Source: Bacteroidota bacterium
GTDB taxonomy: Bacteria > Bacteroidota > Bacteroidia > Bacteroidales > Paludibacteraceae
Direction of reading: 5' to 3'
Length of the DNA: 64,000 nt
NCBI GenBank assembly: GCA_017860295.1
Contig: JAFNAS010000017.1
Coordinates: 1-64,000, forward strand
The notes below the pieces were generated by a model. The model saw only the letters and a list, made by a program, of their open reading frames with translations. It was not told the origin of the DNA and searched no databases. A program made the translations under genes and the position numbers. Positions within the stretch are counted from its first letter, which is position 1. Each line of letters begins with the position of its first letter. Of this stretch, positions 7,595 through 17,230 are shown one piece after another.

Positions 7595-9922
7595 TTATTT
7601 TTTCTTGCGGGTAGTTTTCTTGGTCTCTTTCGGTTCTGCCTTCACAATCTCCATGCAGGCTTCGAAAGTCAACGATGCCGGTTCCGTCTTTGCCGGAATT
7701 TTGAAATTCTTCTTCTGATAAGCGATGTAAGGCCCGTAGCGACCATTCAACACCTTCAGATCGGCATCCTGTTCGAACGTTTTAATGATCTTATTTTTAT
7801 CCGCTTCCCGTTTTGCCAAGATGAGTTCAATGGCTCTTTCGGCGGTAATCGTCATGGGGTCTTCCGTTTTAGGCAAAGAGGTAAACACCGAGTTGTGACG
7901 GACATAAGCGCCGAAACGACCGATGGCAACCACCATCTCCTTCTCTTCAAAATTTCCCAAGCTACGGGGCAATTTGAACAGCTCCAACGCCTCGTCCAAC
8001 GTGATGGTATCGATCATCAGCCCTTTGGTGAGCGAAGCAAACTGAGGTTTATCCTCTTCGTCCTTGGTACCGATCTGCACCATCGGCCCGAAACGACCGA
8101 TACGAACCGACACCTGCCGTCCGCTCTTCGGATCGGCTCCCAGAATGCGTTCGCCGGTACGACGTTCCGAATTGGCAATGGCGGCCTCTACCGTCGGGTG
8201 AAACTTCGTGTAAAACAGCTCTAACGACTTTTGCCAGTCCAATTCTCCTTCGGCAATATCGTCGAACTCTTTCTCCACATTAGCCGTAAAGTTATAATCG
8301 AGAATATTGGGAAAATAATCGGTCAGGAAATCGTTCACCACCATTCCGATATCGGTCGGGATCAATTTTCCCTTATCGGCTCCGAAACGTTCGTTCTTCA
8401 CCTCTTCTTTGATATCTCCTTTGGCAAGGGTAAGCAAGATGTAATCGCGGGTTTCGCCTTCGAGATTCGATTTCTCCACATATTTCCGTTTTTGGATCGT
8501 AGAAATCGTAGGCGCATAGGTCGATGGACGACCGATACCGAGCTCTTCGAGTTTGCGTACCAGCGCCGCCTCGTTGTAACGCGGCGGACGTTGCGAATAA
8601 CGTTGTTGTGCCGTTATGTTTTGCATTTCGAGCAGTTGCTTTACCTTCAGCGGCGGCAACAACGATTCGGAATCAGAGGAGTCCGATTCTTCGTCGGTCG
8701 ACTCCAGATATACTTTCAGAAAACCGTCGAATTTAATCACCTCGCCCGTAGCCACAAACTTTTCGGAAGTATTGTTCAGACCGATGGTAACCGTGGTGCG
8801 TTCCAGTTCGGCATCGCTCATTTGCGACGCAATGGTACGTTTCCAAATCAGCGAGTAAAGGTTCTTTTCCTGAGCCGTTCCGCTGATCTGATGTTTATTC
8901 ATATAGGTAGGACGAATAGCCTCATGCGCCTCTTGTGCGCCTTTAGTCTTGGTATGAAACTGACGGAATTGCCAGTAACTTTCGCCCATGGTGTTGAAAA
9001 TCTCCTCTTTCGAGGCTCCCAGTGCCAGTTCGGAAAGATTGACCGAGTCGGTACGCATGTAGGTTATTTGTCCTGCTTCGTAGAGTCGTTGGGCAATCAT
9101 CATGGTTTGCGACACGGAATAGCCCAACTTGCGGGCTGCTTCCTGTTGCAGCGTTGAAGTTGTAAACGGAGGAGCCGGCGACCGTTTGGAGGGTCGGGTT
9201 ACAATATCGGCAATGGAATAGATGCTGCTTTTACACTTTTCGAGAAAAGCTGCTGCCTCTTCCTTGGTTTTGAAACGTTGCTGCAATTCGGCTTTCAACT
9301 CTACCGATTTGCCATCGGCATCCAGCACGGTAAAAATGGCAATGACCCGGAAAGCCGATTCGGAGACAAACGCCTGAATCTCACGCTCACGATCGACAAC
9401 CAAACGAACAGCAACCGACTGCACACGACCGGCCGAAAGCGACGATTTCACCTTGCGCCACAATACCGGCGAAAGTTCAAAACCTACAATACGGTCGAGA
9501 ATACGGCGTGCCTGCTGGGCATTGACCAGATCGATATCGATATCGCGGGGAGTCTCTATCGCCTTGAGAATAGCCGTTTTGGTAATTTCGTGAAAAACGA
9601 TACGCCGGGTTTTTTCTTTTTTGAGTTTCAGCGCTTCGAACAGATGCCAGGCAATGGCCTCTCCCTCGCGGTCCTCATCGGAAGCCAGCCAGACAATCTC
9701 AGCCGTTTCTGCCGCCTTCTTCAATTCACCGACCAGCTTCTTCTTATCTGTCGATACATTATAAATAGGTTTGAAGCCATGCTTGATATCGACTCCAAAA
9801 TCGTGTTCACTCAGATCACGGATATGCCCAAAACTTGACATGACGGTATAATCTCCGCCCAAAAATTTTTCAATCGTTTTCGCCTTCGCCGGCGACTCAA
9901 CAATTACCAGGTTTTTCGACAT
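7595..9922 (-). CDS. topA: DNA topoisomerase I (type IA)
   Basis: The enzyme relaxes negatively supercoiled DNA by single-strand passage. The N-terminal Toprim domain begins with the diagnostic NLVIVESPAKAKTIEKFL and contains the acidic DEDREGEAIAWHL motif. The catalytic tyrosine is Tyr288 in ITYMRTDS. The C-terminus has no cysteine zinc ribbons but carries lysine-rich TopA C-terminal repeats (GRFGPMVQIG, GRFGAYVRH, GRYGPYIAY) and a basic tail (KKTTRKKK). The length of 775 residues is typical for Bacteroidota. The start at 9922 (MSKNLVIVES) is preferred over an in-frame codon 45 bp upstream, which would add residues foreign to the family. A promoter candidate lies about 120 bp upstream. Confidence 0.96.
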   Translation of the reverse strand: MSKNLVIVESPAKAKTIEKFLGGDYTVMSSFGHIRDLSEHDFGVDIKHGFKPIYNVSTDKKKLVGELKKAAETAEIVWLASDEDREGEAIAWHLFEALKLKKEKTRRIVFHEITKTAILKAIETPRDIDIDLVNAQQARRILDRIVGFELSPVLWRKVKSSLSAGRVQSVAVRLVVDREREIQAFVSESAFRVIAIFTVLDADGKSVELKAELQQRFKTKEEAAAFLEKCKSSIYSIADIVTRPSKRSPAPPFTTSTLQQEAARKLGYSVSQTMMIAQRLYEAGQITYMRTDSVNLSELALGASKEEIFNTMGESYWQFRQFHTKTKGAQEAHEAIRPTYMNKHQISGTAQEKNLYSLIWKRTIASQMSDAELERTTVTIGLNNTSEKFVATGEVIKFDGFLKVYLESTDEESDSSDSESLLPPLKVKQLLEMQNITAQQRYSQRPPRYNEAALVRKLEELGIGRPSTYAPTISTIQKRKYVEKSNLEGETRDYILLTLAKGDIKEEVKNERFGADKGKLIPTDIGMVVNDFLTDYFPNILDYNFTANVEKEFDDIAEGELDWQKSLELFYTKFHPTVEAAIANSERRTGERILGADPKSGRQVSVRIGRFGPMVQIGTKDEEDKPQFASLTKGLMIDTITLDEALELFKLPRSLGNFEEKEMVVAIGRFGAYVRHNSVFTSLPKTEDPMTITAERAIELILAKREADKNKIIKTFEQDADLKVLNGRYGPYIAYQKKNFKIPAKTEPASLTFEACMEIVKAEPKETKKTTRKKK

Positions 9923-10041
9923 ATCTCGCTGTTTTTGAAAATAATTTTTAAATAAGCCATCACACACATATCAATGACGATCTGATATTCAATGGCATAT
10001 CACACAAGCGCACAACCAACACACCTTGTATTAATTGGCTG

Positions 10042-10074
10042 CAAAGTAACAAAATGTATTGCGTAACTGCCAAA
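10042..10074 (-). promoter_or_regulatory. Putative topA promoter
   Basis: On the minus strand TTTG (10074-10071) is followed about 21 bp later by TTACTTTG (10049-10042), one position off TAnnTTTG. It would give a leader of about 110 bases. Confidence 0.4.
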
Positions 10075-10272
10075 TTTTCAGCATTATTTTTTATAAATAT
10101 AAGGGTACCCCCCGATTTTACACCCTTTCACTACCAGTAGCATCAACGATAATACACTGTATGTCTGCTAATTAAAATTCGATATATTTTTAAGTTCAAA
10201 AATCACAAGTTCTTATTTTTCACCAACAGAAACAATGATTTTGACACAAAAGCGGCCTTAAAGAAAAAAATG

Positions 10273-10280
10273 TACCTTTG
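10273..10280 (+). promoter_or_regulatory. -7 element upstream of the GT39 gene
   Basis: TACCTTTG matches the Bacteroidota -7 consensus exactly. No clear TTTG lies 19-21 bp upstream, so the -33 part is weak. Confidence 0.4.
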
Positions 10281-10349
10281 CAACGTATCAAGTTTGCACC
10301 TAATAAATAACAGAAAACGTTGTATTTTACCACCTACCCCCGCAAAAGA

Positions 10350-11831
10350 ATGAAGCAAAAAGAATTTATCGGCATTATCGTCCTCTTTTCGTTATTGCGA
10401 GTCGTATTGGCTTCCGTCATGGGATTGATGCCTCAGGATGCTTATTATTGCTACTACGGCGACCATCCGGCGCTTTCCTATTTCGACCATCCGCCCATGA
10501 TCGGATATCTACTCCATCTGGCGGTATTCATCTTCGGAAAATCGGCTTTGGCTCTTCATGCTACCGATTTTATGGTTACATCGGGAACGCTGTTCTTTCT
10601 ATACCTCTTTCTGCGCAGAATACTCCACGACGATGATCTCAAACGAGCCTTTATACTCATTGTCACGGCACCCTTTATCACCCTTTTGTGCATCAACAGC
10701 ACGCCCGATGTGCCGCTGTTGTTTTTCTGGTCGTTAAGCTTGTTGCTTATTCATAAAGCCATTGTCGACGGCAAATGGTATTTCTGGCTCTTTGGCGGCA
10801 TCACCTCGGGTCTGGCTTTCGACAGCAAATATACCGCCGTATTTCTGGCATTCGGACTTTTCGCCTATTTGCTTTATTCGAAAGAGCACCGCAAAAGCCT
10901 TATCAATGGACAATTTATCTTGTTTGCCATCGCTTTTGCGCTTACCTGCCTGCCTGTTGCAATATGGAACTATCAGAACGATTTTATTTCGCTCAAATAC
11001 CAATCGACCGAACGGGCATCGACAATGTCTACCGGATTTAAATTCGAGCCGCGCCTATTTTTAGGCTATTTCGGCACGCAGCTGGCACTGGCGCTCCCTC
11101 TGTTTTTTCTGCTCATCTTCCGGGCATCGTTCGACACACTCAAAAAGTTCGTTTTGAGAAAAGAGATACCCGGGCATCAACTCTTCTCGGCTTCATTCAC
11201 TCTCCCGCTGTTCGTCAGTTTCACAGCGATTGCCTTTATCTACTGGGTAAAAATAAACTGGCTCATGCCGGTTTATCTCACGGCCACGGTATTGGTCGTT
11301 CCCTATTTCAAAAACGACAAGGTTATTCGCTGGCAAACCGTTTTCTCCATTATATTGCACCTCGTTGCATTTGTCGAACTGGCATGGATGCCCTTCCCGG
11401 TAAATTCGGACGATACCTGGTGGGGATGGGATAAACTGGCAAAAGAGGTGCAGACGGTAAAAGCGAAACATCCCGGTTACTTTGTCTTTTCCGACGATTC
11501 GTACAAAACCTCGGCCGCACTCAATTTCTACCTTCCCGAACATGTTTATGGCGGAAACCTGATAGAAAGACATGCCTTTCAGTTTGCCCTCGACGATCGG
11601 GATGTGCTTCCGCTCGCCGGACGAAACGCCATTTATGTCTCTTCGGAAATGAATAAACGCAAACGTCGCGACGAAGGCAAAGTACAAAACAGGCTGCAAC
11701 GATACTTTACGACTGTCACTCCACTAGACAGCATTATTCTACGGAACGGCAAAGGCATTATTCAACGTAAATTTGAGGTACTCGAATGTAAAGGTTACCG
11801 CCCACCGACAGGAAATAAGTTGTATCCATAA
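10350..11831 (+). CDS. GT39/ArnT-like membrane glycosyltransferase
   Basis: This multi-pass inner-membrane protein of 493 residues resembles dolichyl-phosphate-mannose or ArnT-type transferases (PMT_2 superfamily), which move a sugar from a polyprenyl-phosphate carrier to a lipid or protein acceptor. The first periplasmic loop has the acidic and aromatic pattern expected of the family (MPQDAYYCYYGDHPALSYFDHPP, residues about 27-49), followed by about ten hydrophobic helices. The C-terminal 120 residues form a soluble domain. Donor and acceptor cannot be assigned. The ATG at 10350 is preferred over a TTG 30 bp upstream because the upstream residues are not family-like. corA follows after 21 bp and may be co-transcribed. 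Confidence 0.85.
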   Translation: MKQKEFIGIIVLFSLLRVVLASVMGLMPQDAYYCYYGDHPALSYFDHPPMIGYLLHLAVFIFGKSALALHATDFMVTSGTLFFLYLFLRRILHDDDLKRAFILIVTAPFITLLCINSTPDVPLLFFWSLSLLLIHKAIVDGKWYFWLFGGITSGLAFDSKYTAVFLAFGLFAYLLYSKEHRKSLINGQFILFAIAFALTCLPVAIWNYQNDFISLKYQSTERASTMSTGFKFEPRLFLGYFGTQLALALPLFFLLIFRASFDTLKKFVLRKEIPGHQLFSASFTLPLFVSFTAIAFIYWVKINWLMPVYLTATVLVVPYFKNDKVIRWQTVFSIILHLVAFVELAWMPFPVNSDDTWWGWDKLAKEVQTVKAKHPGYFVFSDDSYKTSAALNFYLPEHVYGGNLIERHAFQFALDDRDVLPLAGRNAIYVSSEMNKRKRRDEGKVQNRLQRYFTTVTPLDSIILRNGKGIIQRKFEVLECKGYRPPTGNKLYP

Positions 11832-11852
11832 TCAATCTAATTCCAGACCATT

Positions 11853-12959
11853 ATGAAACACAGCTCTTCGTTCGATAAAATCAAAAAAATTGATCTCCAC
11901 AAGTTTGTGCCCCGCACAGCGCAAAAAGGCACCTCTCCGGGCACAGTGGAATATATCGGGAAACCACGACAGGAAACTGTCGGTATTAACGTTATTGCAT
12001 ACGACGAAGCTACGGTGACAGAGAAAAAACTATTGGAACCGGCAGATCTTGCAAACGAGATAAACACCGCCGGATTGAAATGGATACAGGTTTCGGGTGT
12101 ACATGACACGAAGTTTCTCAATAGTATGGGCAATCTGTTCGAACTCAATGCACTCGATGTGGAAGCGATAGCCAATACCACGCAACGCCCGATTATGATT
12201 GAACGCGATCACTATATTTTTATCGTGCTCAAAGCTGTTCAGTTGGAAACCAACACCAACGAGGTGGTAATAGAACAGGTGAGCATGGTTTTGGGCGATC
12301 GGTATGTCATCTCGTTCCATGAAACAACCCCCACCACCCTATTTGATCCTCTCCGTAACCGCATACTTACAGCCAAAGACCGCGTTCATCGTTTTGCACC
12401 CGATTATCTGTTGTTTACCATTTGCGATGTGATCATCGATCTATACTTCGGTTTATTGGAAAACATGGGAGAAATGATAGAAGACACGGAAGACGAACTT
12501 ATTTTATCGCCCGTAAATGTAAATCAGGAGGCCATTTACAAGCTTAAACGAAGGTTGGTGTATGCAAAAAGAATGATTTGGCCGACCCGAGAAGTGATTA
12601 CGGCGTTACAAATTACCGGGCACGATCTAATCAAAAAAGAGACAAAAATATATTTCCGGGATATCTACGACCACACGGTACAAATCATCGAAAGTCTGGA
12701 TAGTCTACATGAAATTACCTCCGGGATGATGGATCTTTATATGTCGGCTGTAAGCAACCGCATGAATGAAATAATGAAAGTGCTCACCATCTTTTCCGCA
12801 CTTTTCATTCCGATCACCTTTTTAGCCGGCGTTTATGGAATGAATTTTAAAGTTTTACCCGAACTCGGGTGGAAGTACGGTTATCTGGCATTCTGGATTA
12901 TGGTGGCGCTCATCTCTATTTTTATGATCTTTTACTTCAAACGAAAAAAGTGGTTCTAA
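11853..12959 (+). CDS. corA: CorA-type magnesium/cobalt transporter
   Basis: This is a pentameric divalent-cation channel of the inner membrane. The selectivity signature YGMNF is present, with Gly329-Met330-Asn331 at the end of the first of two C-terminal transmembrane helices (IFSALFIPITFLAGV, then YLAFWIMVALISIFMIFYF). The long N-terminal alpha/beta domain and stalk helix occupy residues 1-305. The protein ends in a basic tail (KRKKW). The length of 368 residues is normal. It starts 21 bp after the glycosyltransferase gene on the same strand, so an operon is likely. The stop codon at 12959 directly abuts the convergent acyltransferase gene ending at 12960. Confidence 0.95.
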   Translation: MKHSSSFDKIKKIDLHKFVPRTAQKGTSPGTVEYIGKPRQETVGINVIAYDEATVTEKKLLEPADLANEINTAGLKWIQVSGVHDTKFLNSMGNLFELNALDVEAIANTTQRPIMIERDHYIFIVLKAVQLETNTNEVVIEQVSMVLGDRYVISFHETTPTTLFDPLRNRILTAKDRVHRFAPDYLLFTICDVIIDLYFGLLENMGEMIEDTEDELILSPVNVNQEAIYKLKRRLVYAKRMIWPTREVITALQITGHDLIKKETKIYFRDIYDHTVQIIESLDSLHEITSGMMDLYMSAVSNRMNEIMKVLTIFSALFIPITFLAGVYGMNFKVLPELGWKYGYLAFWIMVALISIFMIFYFKRKKWF

Positions 12960-13955
12960 TCACCGCCCGAACAAAAGTTTCCGAACCACAGAAGCTTGGT
13001 TGATACCAGCAATAGTGCCCCATGTGGCCAGAGATGCGATTACAAATACCAGCACAATTTCGACATTACTACGGGCGAGACTTGTTGCTGCTAATGAATC
13101 GGTCAATAAGTATATCCAGGCAAAGTGTGAAGCATAGACAGAAAGCGTATTGACCGAGAGCCACTGCACCACAGCATTGCTTTGTTTGAAACGCCGGCTC
13201 AACAGAAATAGCAACAAAAGAAGAGGCACCGGCGTCAGAATGCGTATTGCAATAGCATACAGCGAATCTGCCTCGTGTGAAATAGGCATTCCAAAGGCGT
13301 TAACCGTACCGACGCGGGTCCACGCCATTTCCAGCAATACCGACAACCCAATCAAAGCCGCAACGCACCAGCTTTTGATCCCACAGCCAAATTGATATTG
13401 CCGTATGAAACAGCCCAGCAAAAAATAGGGATAGAAAAACATGACAAACCTCAAGCCGTACGAATTAAGCGCCGGGTAAAACGACGAACCCACATACAGC
13501 AAAACCACCAATACAACGGAGAGTACATAAAAATAACGGCTTTGACGCAAAAAGAAATAAATGACATCAATCATATAGAGCGCCCACAAAAACCACAAGC
13601 CACCCCGGCCCGGCGATTTGAAGATTTCCAGATAATAACCCGGGAGAATATACCAATGTCCAATCTGAAGATCGAACCGACGATAATAGAACGAATAGAG
13701 CACCATCCAGATCAGAAACGGGATCATCAGCAATTTAAATTGCCTCCACAAAAAAACGATCCGCTTCCCCGGAGAGATAAGATAACCGCTGATAAAAATA
13801 AAAAGCGGCATATGAAAAGAGTAGATCAGTCGGAAGAGAATATTCGAATCAAAATCGCGACCTAATGAGTACTGAATAGCATGTCCCGACACCACCAACA
13901 CAATGGCAAATGCCTTCAGCCAATCGATACCATAATCTCTCGCTTTCAGCTCCAC
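12960..13955 (-). CDS. Acyltransferase family 3 membrane protein
   Basis: This integral membrane acyltransferase (OafA/NodX-like, Acyl_transf_3) has 331 residues and about ten hydrophobic segments. The N-terminus carries the family signature DWLKAFAIVLVVSGHAI, with the conserved His, and RLIYSFHMPLFIFISGYL. Such enzymes move acetyl or other acyl groups onto cell-surface sugars; the substrate here is unknown. It is the last gene of a minus-strand operon with 4 bp between it and the small membrane protein upstream. It ends base to base with corA, leaving no room for a separate terminator. Confidence 0.85.
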   Translation of the reverse strand: MELKARDYGIDWLKAFAIVLVVSGHAIQYSLGRDFDSNILFRLIYSFHMPLFIFISGYLISPGKRIVFLWRQFKLLMIPFLIWMVLYSFYYRRFDLQIGHWYILPGYYLEIFKSPGRGGLWFLWALYMIDVIYFFLRQSRYFYVLSVVLVVLLYVGSSFYPALNSYGLRFVMFFYPYFLLGCFIRQYQFGCGIKSWCVAALIGLSVLLEMAWTRVGTVNAFGMPISHEADSLYAIAIRILTPVPLLLLLFLLSRRFKQSNAVVQWLSVNTLSVYASHFAWIYLLTDSLAATSLARSNVEIVLVFVIASLATWGTIAGINQASVVRKLLFGR

Positions 13956-13959
13956 TACC

Positions 13960-14190
13960 CTATTTCGTTTTTGGAAAGAATATCGCTTTCAAGCTCTTAC
14001 GAAAAACAAAGATATGAACCGCGATCAGGCCGAATAGCGTAAATCCGCAAAACTCGTGCAATTCGCCCACATCAAAGCCACGGAATCCGGTTTCCATCAG
14101 AATTACGGTAGAAACCTGCATAATTCCCATTGCCAGTAGCAGCGCAAGGCTCACCTGGCGAATCAATCTGTTACGTTTAATCTTCTCCAT
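13960..14190 (-). CDS. Small two-helix membrane protein, DUF4405-like
   Basis: This protein of 76 residues has two hydrophobic helices: SLALLLAMGIMQVSTVILM and FTLFGLIAVHIFVF. Histidines in HEFCGF and AVHIF resemble the paired histidines of DUF4405 and cytochrome b-like small membrane proteins, so haem binding is possible. I chose the ATG at 14190, which overlaps the end of the upstream transporter gene by 14 bp. An ATG at 14223 would add 11 residues and lengthen the overlap to 47 bp. Position in the operon with a cation transporter suggests a membrane or redox role, but nothing direct shows it. Confidence 0.65.
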   Translation of the reverse strand: MEKIKRNRLIRQVSLALLLAMGIMQVSTVILMETGFRGFDVGELHEFCGFTLFGLIAVHIFVFRKSLKAIFFPKTK

Positions 14191-15091
14191 CTTGATGTTG
14201 TAATTTATCCTGGTTTTCTTCATATTGCAGGTGGCTCACATCTTGTGGCTCCACATGGATGTATATTTCGCTCCGCTTTATCTGCTCCATCAGGGTGTGT
14301 TCTATCCGATCGCAAAGCTCATGTACATCGCGTAACCTCAAATCGGGATCCAGGTGAATATTAAACTTAATAAAGGTATCGGCACCGGCCGTGCGCACTT
14401 TCAGATGATGATACAACTTTACCTCCGGAAACGAATTCAATGTTTTTTCCACTAACGTAATGGTATCCTGCGGAGCTTTGTCCAACAATACATCCACGGC
14501 TTTCTTTCCGAGTCGAAACGAGACAAACAGTACAATAACAGCAACTAACAACGCAGCAATAGAGTCGGCAAAATAGAAACCGAAATTAGCACAAATAAGA
14601 CCGAATAAGACCACCGTCGAACTCCACACATCGGTCGAAAAATGAAGAGCATCGGCCTCAAGCGCCTGGCTATTATGTTTCTTTGCCACTTTGTACAAAG
14701 CTCTCGAACGCGTAACATCAATAACAATTGAACTGACAACCACCACATAACTCCACACCGATACTTCGATATGGGTATTGCCGGTCGTCAAGCGGTCTAC
14801 AGCTTCCGACACGATCCACACACAGGTTATCAGCAACAAGATGGTTTCGATAAATGCCGAAAAATTCTCTATCTTGCCATGACCGTAGTTATGCTGCCTG
14901 TCTGCCGGCTTGTCGGAAATACGCACCGAAAAGAAGGTAATCACTGCAGCAACCAGATCGAGTCCGGAGTGCAATGCTTCCGACAAAATACCCAAACTGC
15001 CCGTCAGAACCCCGACAACCAGTTTGAAACTCGTTAAAAAAATAGCGGCAAGTACAGAAAACAGCGCCACCCTGTTCTTTTCCTTTGTCAT
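14177..15091 (-). CDS. Cation diffusion facilitator (FieF/ZnT-like) efflux transporter
   Basis: This proton-coupled exporter of Zn2+ or similar divalent metals has 304 residues. Six transmembrane helices occupy residues about 8-205, with the metal-site motifs HSGLD in helix 2 and HFSTD in helix 5 (HxxxD pattern). A cytoplasmic ferredoxin-like domain follows (LYHHLKVRTAGADTFIKF and HELCDRIEHTL). The His/Asp/Glu-rich tail may bind metal. The start ATG at 15091 directly follows the stop codon of the SDR gene with no gap, so the two are very likely translationally coupled. Metal specificity cannot be read from sequence alone. Confidence 0.92.
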   Translation of the reverse strand: MTKEKNRVALFSVLAAIFLTSFKLVVGVLTGSLGILSEALHSGLDLVAAVITFFSVRISDKPADRQHNYGHGKIENFSAFIETILLLITCVWIVSEAVDRLTTGNTHIEVSVWSYVVVVSSIVIDVTRSRALYKVAKKHNSQALEADALHFSTDVWSSTVVLFGLICANFGFYFADSIAALLVAVIVLFVSFRLGKKAVDVLLDKAPQDTITLVEKTLNSFPEVKLYHHLKVRTAGADTFIKFNIHLDPDLRLRDVHELCDRIEHTLMEQIKRSEIYIHVEPQDVSHLQYEENQDKLQHQDGED

Positions 15092-15808
15092 TTATAACCT
15101 TTCAAAAATTATTCTGGGAATTAACCGTATAACCACTGCCACATATTTCCAGCGGCGGGTTATATACACAATATCTTTTTTCTTTTCAATCGCCTTGACA
15201 ATTTGAGCCGCAGCTTTAGGCACCGAAGCCGACCAGAAAACACCTTGGCCCTGAGCCATTTGGGTATCTACAAAACCCGGACGCACATCCGTAATTCCGA
15301 CATTAATCTTCTGATGATGTGCCAACTGACGCAAAGATTGCAGGTAATTCATATTATAAACTTTGCTGGCACTATATGCCGGAGAATAACGATTGCCCCG
15401 CAAACCCGCAATCGAACTTATAGCAACAATATGTCCATAGTCCTGCTGTTTGAAATATTTAAATGCCCAGCCAACCACTGCCGTAAAACCTGCCACATCC
15501 GTGCGGATGGCCTGTTGCTCCGGCTCAGCATCCAGTTCGGAGTTACGTTTGCCATAACCGGCACTGAGAATCAGCACATCCAGACCATTCAATCGCCTGA
15601 CCAGCTCATCAAGATACCTCTCCACTGTCGAAATTTCAGAGATATCGAATGCCGACACAATAAATCGATCCGGAAATTCGGTCTGAAGCTCCGTTAACAA
15701 TTTCTCCCGACGACCGGTAATTCCAACCATACACCCTTGTGTAGCATACAATCGGGCTATCTCCCTGCCGATTCCCGAACTTGCGCCCAAAACAATTATT
15801 TTTTGCAT
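15092..15808 (-). CDS. Short-chain dehydrogenase/reductase
   Basis: This is a classical NAD(P)-dependent SDR of 238 residues. The dinucleotide-binding motif is GASSGIGREIA near residue 8, the catalytic Ser lies in AISSIAG and the catalytic Tyr/Lys pair in YSASK. GYGKRNSE follows the strand-4 region. A basic residue pair after the second strand (GRREKL) suggests NADP(H). The C-terminus carries an extra hydrophobic tail (WKYVAVVIRLIPRIIF) that may touch the membrane, as in some lipid-modifying SDRs. It is the first gene of a four-gene operon with the cation exporter, small membrane protein and acyltransferase. The substrate is unknown. Confidence 0.88.
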   Translation of the reverse strand: MQKIIVLGASSGIGREIARLYATQGCMVGITGRREKLLTELQTEFPDRFIVSAFDISEISTVERYLDELVRRLNGLDVLILSAGYGKRNSELDAEPEQQAIRTDVAGFTAVVGWAFKYFKQQDYGHIVAISSIAGLRGNRYSPAYSASKVYNMNYLQSLRQLAHHQKINVGITDVRPGFVDTQMAQGQGVFWSASVPKAAAQIVKAIEKKKDIVYITRRWKYVAVVIRLIPRIIFERL

Positions 15809-16138
15809 CCAAAATAAAGTATTAATCCGGCGTGGAGTTCATTATCATCACATTCTGCTAGGATGAAAAACATAGACCTTGACGGTGTAAAGTTCTATAA
15901 AATTATCGAAACTACAAGGTTACACGTACAAAAACGTTTTTTTCATCCGATACGGGACAACAAGCAGATACATCAAATCACCAAAGTCGTAAACTAACTT
16001 TTTTCACAAAAAAAGATCACTCATATTCCATAAATACACAAACATATCGAAAAATAAATTTAACTTTGCGCAATAAACATTTCGAATTACAATTACTATT
16101 ATTTTTCTCATTCATTGATATTGAAAAACATAAAGATT
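15809..16138. other. Divergent intergenic region
   Basis: These 330 bp lie between two divergent genes. The only element I can support is the -7 sequence TAACTTTG at 16061-16068 for the plus-strand gene. No gene, strong hairpin or long repeat is visible. Confidence 0.5.
16061..16068 (+). promoter_or_regulatory. -7 element of the outer-membrane protein gene
   Basis: TAACTTTG matches TAnnTTTG, 71 bp before the ATG at 16139. A -33 TTTG at the right distance is not evident. Confidence 0.4.
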
Positions 16139-17212
16139 ATGAGTATTACAAAACGCACCTCCTGTATGGTTTGGGTTCTTGGCTTCGTCACTCTCTTTTC
16201 TGCCAAGGCACAAAGCGACATCTCCGACCTTTTCAAGTCGGGAGTGAACGATTTACAAACGCTGGCCAACGGTTATATTAAACCGTTTGGCTACGGTTTT
16301 TCATCCGGTCTGGGAAGCAACTGGTACAACACCGCTGCCACCCACAAAGTGTTAGGGTTTGACATTACCGTTGGTGTCAATGGTGTTTTTACCCCTTCAG
16401 ACGACAAGAGCTTCAGTCTATCCGGTCTAAAAAATCTTACTGCCGTAAATGGAGAAAAAACAGCGCCCTCGTTTGCCGGCAAAGGAGACGGCGTTTTATT
16501 AGCTCTTCGTCAAAACGTCAACGGAACCACACAAACCGTGGCTCAATTCAGAACACCTCAAGGAGTCTCCGGTACGACCCCTGTTCCCAGCTTTCAGGTA
16601 ACACTCGGACTTCCTTTGGGCAATGACTTATCTGTACGATTTACACCGACAATCAATGCTGGCAATTTTTCCGGCAACCTATGGGGCATCGGACTGAAAC
16701 ACAACATCAAACAATGGATACCGGTCTTAAAGTTGCTACCGTTCGATGCTGCAGTGATGATCGGTTACACTAAATCCACGCTGGATTATAGTTTTGACAC
16801 TTCCATCAAACCAACCGATTTGGTTAGCGATCCGAATCTGGTCTCCACACCCAGTGGTATCTCATACAATAATCAAGGCATGAAACTAAAAGCAAATGCA
16901 GTGATGGTCAATGCTATTATTTCTAAAAAAATTGCCTTTTTTACTCCTTATTTAGGGTTTGGCGTTACTCGCAGTAGTTTCGATTTCAATTTTACCGGCA
17001 ACTTCCCCATCTTGGGTAATTTCAATACTGCAACTCAAAAATTTGATGTTACCACACTTAAAGATCCAATTCAGCTGCGCTATACCCTGACACAGCCGGG
17101 AGCAACCATTGGCGTACGATTTAAATTATTATGGGTATGCGCTTTACATGCACAGTATACCCTGCAGAAATATTCGACAGCATCTGTCGGATTCGGGCTG
17201 AACATCAGATAA
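16139..17212 (+). CDS. Outer-membrane beta-barrel protein, DUF6588-like
   Basis: This is a secreted protein of 357 residues with a signal peptide at residues about 1-25, cleaved after AKA (TLFSAKAQSD). The mature part is rich in alternating hydrophobic strands and Gly/aromatic pairs and ends in a strand (TASVGFGLNIR) typical of a barrel's last strand. Segments such as IKPFGYGFSSGLGSNWYNTA resemble the DUF6588 family of Bacteroidota. No transport substrate can be inferred. The ATG at 16139 is preferred over a TTG 24 bp upstream because it gives a clean signal peptide. It is monocistronic, closed by a strong terminator. Confidence 0.75.
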   Translation: MSITKRTSCMVWVLGFVTLFSAKAQSDISDLFKSGVNDLQTLANGYIKPFGYGFSSGLGSNWYNTAATHKVLGFDITVGVNGVFTPSDDKSFSLSGLKNLTAVNGEKTAPSFAGKGDGVLLALRQNVNGTTQTVAQFRTPQGVSGTTPVPSFQVTLGLPLGNDLSVRFTPTINAGNFSGNLWGIGLKHNIKQWIPVLKLLPFDAAVMIGYTKSTLDYSFDTSIKPTDLVSDPNLVSTPSGISYNNQGMKLKANAVMVNAIISKKIAFFTPYLGFGVTRSSFDFNFTGNFPILGNFNTATQKFDVTTLKDPIQLRYTLTQPGATIGVRFKLLWVCALHAQYTLQKYSTASVGFGLNIR

Positions 17213-17230
17213 TCAATCATCTAAGAATAT

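Larger units (their letters stand above)
9923..10349. other. Divergent intergenic region of topA and the GT39 gene
   Basis: These 427 bp hold no gene. They contain a topA promoter candidate (10042-10074, minus strand) and a -7 element for the plus-strand gene (10273-10280). The rest is AT-rich sequence in which I see no further structure. Confidence 0.55.

Noticed and set aside
8231-9157. Long plus-strand frame inside topA
   Set aside because: It is the antisense shadow of a well-supported gene, with no promoter and no family motif.
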